From: an uncultured Sphingorhabdus sp.
Lineage (GTDB): Bacteria; Pseudomonadota; Alphaproteobacteria; Sphingomonadales; Sphingomonadaceae
Assembly (NCBI GenBank): GCA_937944295.1
Contig: CALDZL010000044.1
Coordinates: forward strand, 1-45,655
Direction of reading: 5' to 3'
Length of the DNA stretch: 45,655 bases
Below are positions 42,729 to 45,655 of this stretch, piece by piece. Both the position numbers and the translations under genes were made by a program. Numbering within the stretch: the stretch's first letter is position 1; each line of letters opens with the position of its first letter. Below the pieces are notes generated by a model that searched no databases, had not been told where the DNA came from, and worked only from the letters and a program-made list of their open reading frames with translations.

Positions 42729-44049
42729 TACGTTAGAAACTTCACATGATAATCGTAATTTTGGCGCGAATATATCAGATATTAATTCAGCGAATAAAAT
42801 AGCTAAAGAACAAAACGTTCCACTTAATTATACTGACAATATTTCCCCTAATGATGAAATTTTGGCACCAAGAAATTCAGGTAAAGTTCAACTATCAAAA
42901 CGATTAGGCCGTGCAGATAAAAGTCCTTTAGGCATTTGGTTTTGGGAGTTAGACCGTGTTCTTTTGTTATTGATGTTACTATTAATGGCTATCGGACTAT
43001 TGTCAGTTTCCGCTGCTTCTCCAGCGACTGCGAAGAGATTGTCAACCAGTACGGTAGAATTGCCAGAACAATATTTTTTTTATAGGCAACTAATATGGAC
43101 TATAGCAGCTATTCCAGTCATGTTGCTTATATCTATGGCTCCTAAAGAACAAGCTAAGCGATTTTCAATTATCTTTTTTTGTGTTTTTTGTAGTTTATTA
43201 TTTTTACTGCCTATCATAGGCAAAGAAGTCAATGGAGCGCAAAGATGGATAGGATTTGGTTTTGCGTCATTACAACCATCGGAATTTTTGAAACCGCTAT
43301 ATGCAATCACTTTGGCCTGGATATTTTCTTGGAGGTTAAAAGACCCTGATCTACCAGTACGAATTATCACCGCCATAATTGCAATGATAATTTGCTTTTT
43401 TTTAATGTTGCAACCAGATTTGGGGCAAACAATATTATTTGCAGGTATATGGTTTGCGTTAATGTTGGTATCCGGAGTTGCCGTTAAATGGCTAGTTGCT
43501 CTTATCACTATTGGTATAGCAGGACTGGCCCTAGCATATCAATTTTATACTGTTGCAAGGCAGCGCATTGACGCATGGTTCTTTGGTACCGATGGTCTAA
43601 CGCATGATAAATTAGCTATCGATACATTAACGAGTGGAGGATTGGTTGGCAAAGGACCTGGATTGGGGTCAAAAAAATATAGCCTACCAGAAGCCCATAC
43701 TGATTATATATTTTCTGTCATAGGGGAGGAATTTGGATTATTAGCCTGTATTATAATCGCTATCTTATTCTTGGCTATTTTGGTTCGTGTCCTTATTCGA
43801 TTGTTAGATGAGAAAGATCATTTTACAGTTTTGGCAGTGTCGGCATTAATTGCGCAGTTTACAGGGCAAGCCATGATAAATATGGCTGTAAATATCGGAA
43901 TTTTCCCATCAAAAGGAATGACGCTTCCTTTTATTAGCTATGGCGGTTCTTCTTTGATAGCATTATCGATGGGGTGCGGCTTAATTTTGGCCCTAACAAA
44001 GCGAAATCCATATCTTGACCGATCACTATATATGGTGAAGGGACAATAG
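42721..44049 (+). CDS. ftsW: Septal peptidoglycan glycosyltransferase FtsW (SEDS family)
   Basis: A 442-residue membrane protein with about ten helices. It has the SEDS features: SVSAASPATAKR, GKEVNGAQRWIGFGFASLQPSEFLKPLYAI, LQPDLGQTILFAGIWFALMLVSG, the LTSGGLVGKGPGLGSKKYSLPEAHTDYIFSVIGEEFG region, and FPSKGMTLPFISYGGSSLIALSMGCGL. An unusually long, charged N-terminus (about 70 residues before the first helix) is cytoplasmic. I chose ATG 42721, overlapping the murD stop, with GAGG upstream; a GTG lies two codons before. FtsW polymerises lipid II with FtsI. Confidence 0.95.
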   Translation: MADTLETSHDNRNFGANISDINSANKIAKEQNVPLNYTDNISPNDEILAPRNSGKVQLSKRLGRADKSPLGIWFWELDRVLLLLMLLLMAIGLLSVSAASPATAKRLSTSTVELPEQYFFYRQLIWTIAAIPVMLLISMAPKEQAKRFSIIFFCVFCSLLFLLPIIGKEVNGAQRWIGFGFASLQPSEFLKPLYAITLAWIFSWRLKDPDLPVRIITAIIAMIICFFLMLQPDLGQTILFAGIWFALMLVSGVAVKWLVALITIGIAGLALAYQFYTVARQRIDAWFFGTDGLTHDKLAIDTLTSGGLVGKGPGLGSKKYSLPEAHTDYIFSVIGEEFGLLACIIIAILFLAILVRVLIRLLDEKDHFTVLAVSALIAQFTGQAMINMAVNIGIFPSKGMTLPFISYGGSSLIALSMGCGLILALTKRNPYLDRSLYMVKGQ

Positions 44050-44051
44050 CT

Positions 44052-45227
44052 ATGATTATTTCAAGGCAATATGTTTTAGCCGCAGGCGGCACAGGAGGGC
44101 ACATGATGCCTGCTTATGCTTTGGGACAAGAGCTTTTAGACAGAGGGCATCATGTAGCATTGGTTAGTGATGGTCGAGGCGCAAAAATTCCTGGCAAACC
44201 AGAAGATATGGATTTGCATATATTACCCGCTGGCCGAATGGGAGGAATTAGAGGTTCACTGGCAGGAATTCGGGCTATATTGAACGGTCGATCTATGGCC
44301 TCTCAGCTCTATGATAGCTATCAGCCAACGGCCGTTGTTGGTTTTGGAGGATATCCTGCTATGCCGTCTTTACTGGCAGCATTTAAATATAATATTCCAA
44401 CTATCATTCACGAACAAAATGCAGTTTTAGGCCGTGTCAATAGGCTTGCAGCACGCAAAGTTGAGGCTATCGCTACGGCTTATCCCAATGTGCAGCGCCT
44501 TAAACCTAAATATACCAATAAAACATATCTTGTTGGTAATCCTGTACGTGAAGAAATATTGCAAATTAGAGATGCTCAATATCCGATAATATCAGAAGAG
44601 GGCATATTGCGTATATTAGTGACTGGCGGTAGCCAAGGCGCTAATATATTATCCGAAATTGTCCCTGATGCTATGAGCATGCTTCCTATCAATTTACGAT
44701 CAAGGCTTCAAATAATTCAACAATGTAGGGCAGAGGATATAGACATGGTACGTGCCAAATTTGCAGACAATGAAATTCCTGCTGAATTGGCGACTTATAT
44801 GTCAGACTTGCCAGAAAAACTTAGCTTAGCTCATCTCGTGATTGCACGAGCAGGAGCATCGACTATTGCCGAATTGACCGCTGCTGGACGTCCCGCTATA
44901 TTAATACCATTACCCAGCGCTATGGATGATCATCAAAGCCATAATGTCAGCGAAATGGTTAACGCAGGAGGCGCCCGTTCAATTCATCAATCGGCGTTTA
45001 ATGCCAAAGAATTGGCCAAACAAATACAGAAAATGGCTTTAAAGCCTGGATCATTGGAAAATGCGGCTGCAAAAGCTAAATCATGTGGGCGTCCAGATGC
45101 GGTTATCGATTTGGCTGATTTGGTGGAATCTTTTGGCCCTATAGCTCATAATCATAGAAAAAAACGGGATTACTCACGAGTTCGGCTTGATGGTTCTCCA
45201 GCATTTGCGAAAGATAAATATTCATGA
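44052..45227 (+). CDS. murG: UDP-GlcNAc–undecaprenyl-PP-MurNAc-pentapeptide transferase MurG
   Basis: A 391-residue membrane-associated GT-B glycosyltransferase making lipid II. Features: [20 protein letters not shown] (the first Gly-rich loop), [41 protein letters not shown], the second Gly-rich [54 protein letters not shown]. The last about 25 residues ([25 protein letters not shown]) extend beyond the usual end. The start is two bases after the ftsW stop; its own stop overlaps the murC start. Confidence 0.96.
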   Translation: MIISRQYVLAAGGTGGHMMPAYALGQELLDRGHHVALVSDGRGAKIPGKPEDMDLHILPAGRMGGIRGSLAGIRAILNGRSMASQLYDSYQPTAVVGFGGYPAMPSLLAAFKYNIPTIIHEQNAVLGRVNRLAARKVEAIATAYPNVQRLKPKYTNKTYLVGNPVREEILQIRDAQYPIISEEGILRILVTGGSQGANILSEIVPDAMSMLPINLRSRLQIIQQCRAEDIDMVRAKFADNEIPAELATYMSDLPEKLSLAHLVIARAGASTIAELTAAGRPAILIPLPSAMDDHQSHNVSEMVNAGGARSIHQSAFNAKELAKQIQKMALKPGSLENAAAKAKSCGRPDAVIDLADLVESFGPIAHNHRKKRDYSRVRLDGSPAFAKDKYS

Positions 45228-45655
45228 GGGGTGTTCCAACTAATATTGGTACTATTCATTTTGTCGGTATTGGCGGCATTGGTATGTCGGGTATTGCCGA
45301 GGTTATGCATAATCTGGGTTATAAAGTTCAAGGTAGCGATATTGCCGAAGGTTATGTGGTTGAAGGACTGCGGGCAAAGGGCATTGAGGTGTCTATCGGT
45401 CATAAAGCAGAAAATTTAGGAGATGCGAGCGTCGTTGTTACATCAACAGCGGTAAAGCGCGGTAACCCAGAAGTTGAGGCTGCGCTTGAAAACCGCATAC
45501 CATTGGTGCGCCGTGCTGAAATGCTGGCTGAATTGATGCGCCTTAAAAATACCATTGCTGTTGCGGGTACGCATGGCAAGACCACAACGACTTCGATGAT
45601 TGCGGCTATGCTGGACCATGGCGGTATTGATCCCACCGTTATCAATGGCGGTATC
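45224..45655 (+). CDS. murC: UDP-MurNAc–L-alanine ligase MurC, 5' part, cut by window end
   Basis: An open frame of 144 codons starting at ATG 45224, which overlaps the murG TGA (ATGA), and running off the window. It reads [32 protein letters not shown], then [58 protein letters not shown] is the MurC UDP-sugar site and [11 protein letters not shown] its ATP loop. MurC adds L-Ala to UDP-MurNAc. The rest (substrate domain and Mur C-terminal domain) lies beyond 45655. Confidence 0.96.
   Translation, partial: MRGVPTNIGTIHFVGIGGIGMSGIAEVMHNLGYKVQGSDIAEGYVVEGLRAKGIEVSIGHKAENLGDASVVVTSTAVKRGNPEVEAALENRIPLVRRAEMLAELMRLKNTIAVAGTHGKTTTTSMIAAMLDHGGIDPTVINGGI

Noticed and set aside
1-45655. tRNA genes, CRISPR arrays, insertion sequences or prophage remnants
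   Set aside because: No cloverleaf-like stretches, spaced direct repeats, transposase or phage genes were seen by eye; intergenic spaces are short and explained. A tRNAscan run would settle the first point.

Overview
The window looks like a chromosomal segment of an AT-rich alphaproteobacterium (about 40% GC, estimated by eye), most likely Sphingomonadales. This taxonomic call is inference. It rests on the gene order argS–SPOR–nagZ–scpA–scpB–tatA–tatB–tatC, the ispH–thrB–rnhA block, the two-gene alpha transhydrogenase (pntAb/pntB), an alphaproteobacterial-type mraZ–dcw cluster, and two TonB-dependent receptors. Nearly every base is coding. I see no rRNA, tRNA, insertion sequence, prophage or CRISPR array.

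Layout. 1–2041: end of a DUF559 endonuclease-like gene translationally coupled to pntAb and pntB, the proton-translocating transhydrogenase. 2124–5520: an Asp/Glu racemase-family gene, then a coupled pair encoding an exported parallel beta-helix protein and a diheme cytochrome c, then a small orphan. 5526–9434: a DUF2147 protein facing a maiA–TonB receptor–marR module with a palindrome in front and a terminator behind. 9495–16506 (minus strand): a Tad/Cpa pilus-assembly operon cpaA-B-C-D-E-tadB-tadC that lacks the CpaF ATPase and the pilin. 16593–18971: alpha/beta hydrolase, FAD amine oxidoreductase and a YegP-like protein. 18968–21389 (minus): ispH, thrB, rnhA. 21519–28969: lipoprotein, argS, SPOR protein, nagZ, scpA, scpB, tatABC. 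28976–32280: a ZnuD-like TonB receptor with a perfect palindromic operator, divergent from a cysteine synthase. 32294–33430: two membrane-anchored proteins of unknown function. 33431–45655: a 357-bp regulatory region and the division/wall cluster mraZ, rsmH, ftsL, ftsI, murE, murF, mraY, murD, ftsW, murG and the start of murC, which runs off the end.

How the genes work together. The dcw cluster makes lipid II and the septal synthase, and almost every gene overlaps the next. nagZ (muropeptide recycling) sits with condensin subunits and the Tat translocon in a second envelope/cell-cycle run. The pilus operon encodes the outer-membrane and platform parts of a Tad machine, but the motor must come from elsewhere.

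The signals most worth a second look are: two oppositely oriented clusters of GGGATTTTATGG-N9-GGG upstream of mraZ, resembling MraZ boxes; the pilus operon without cpaF, with a small hairpin at the junction where it is expected; a hairpin that sequesters the Shine-Dalgarno of the beta-helix/cytochrome pair; the Zur-like palindrome and poly-Glu loop of the second TonB receptor; and a signal-peptide-like extension on PntB.
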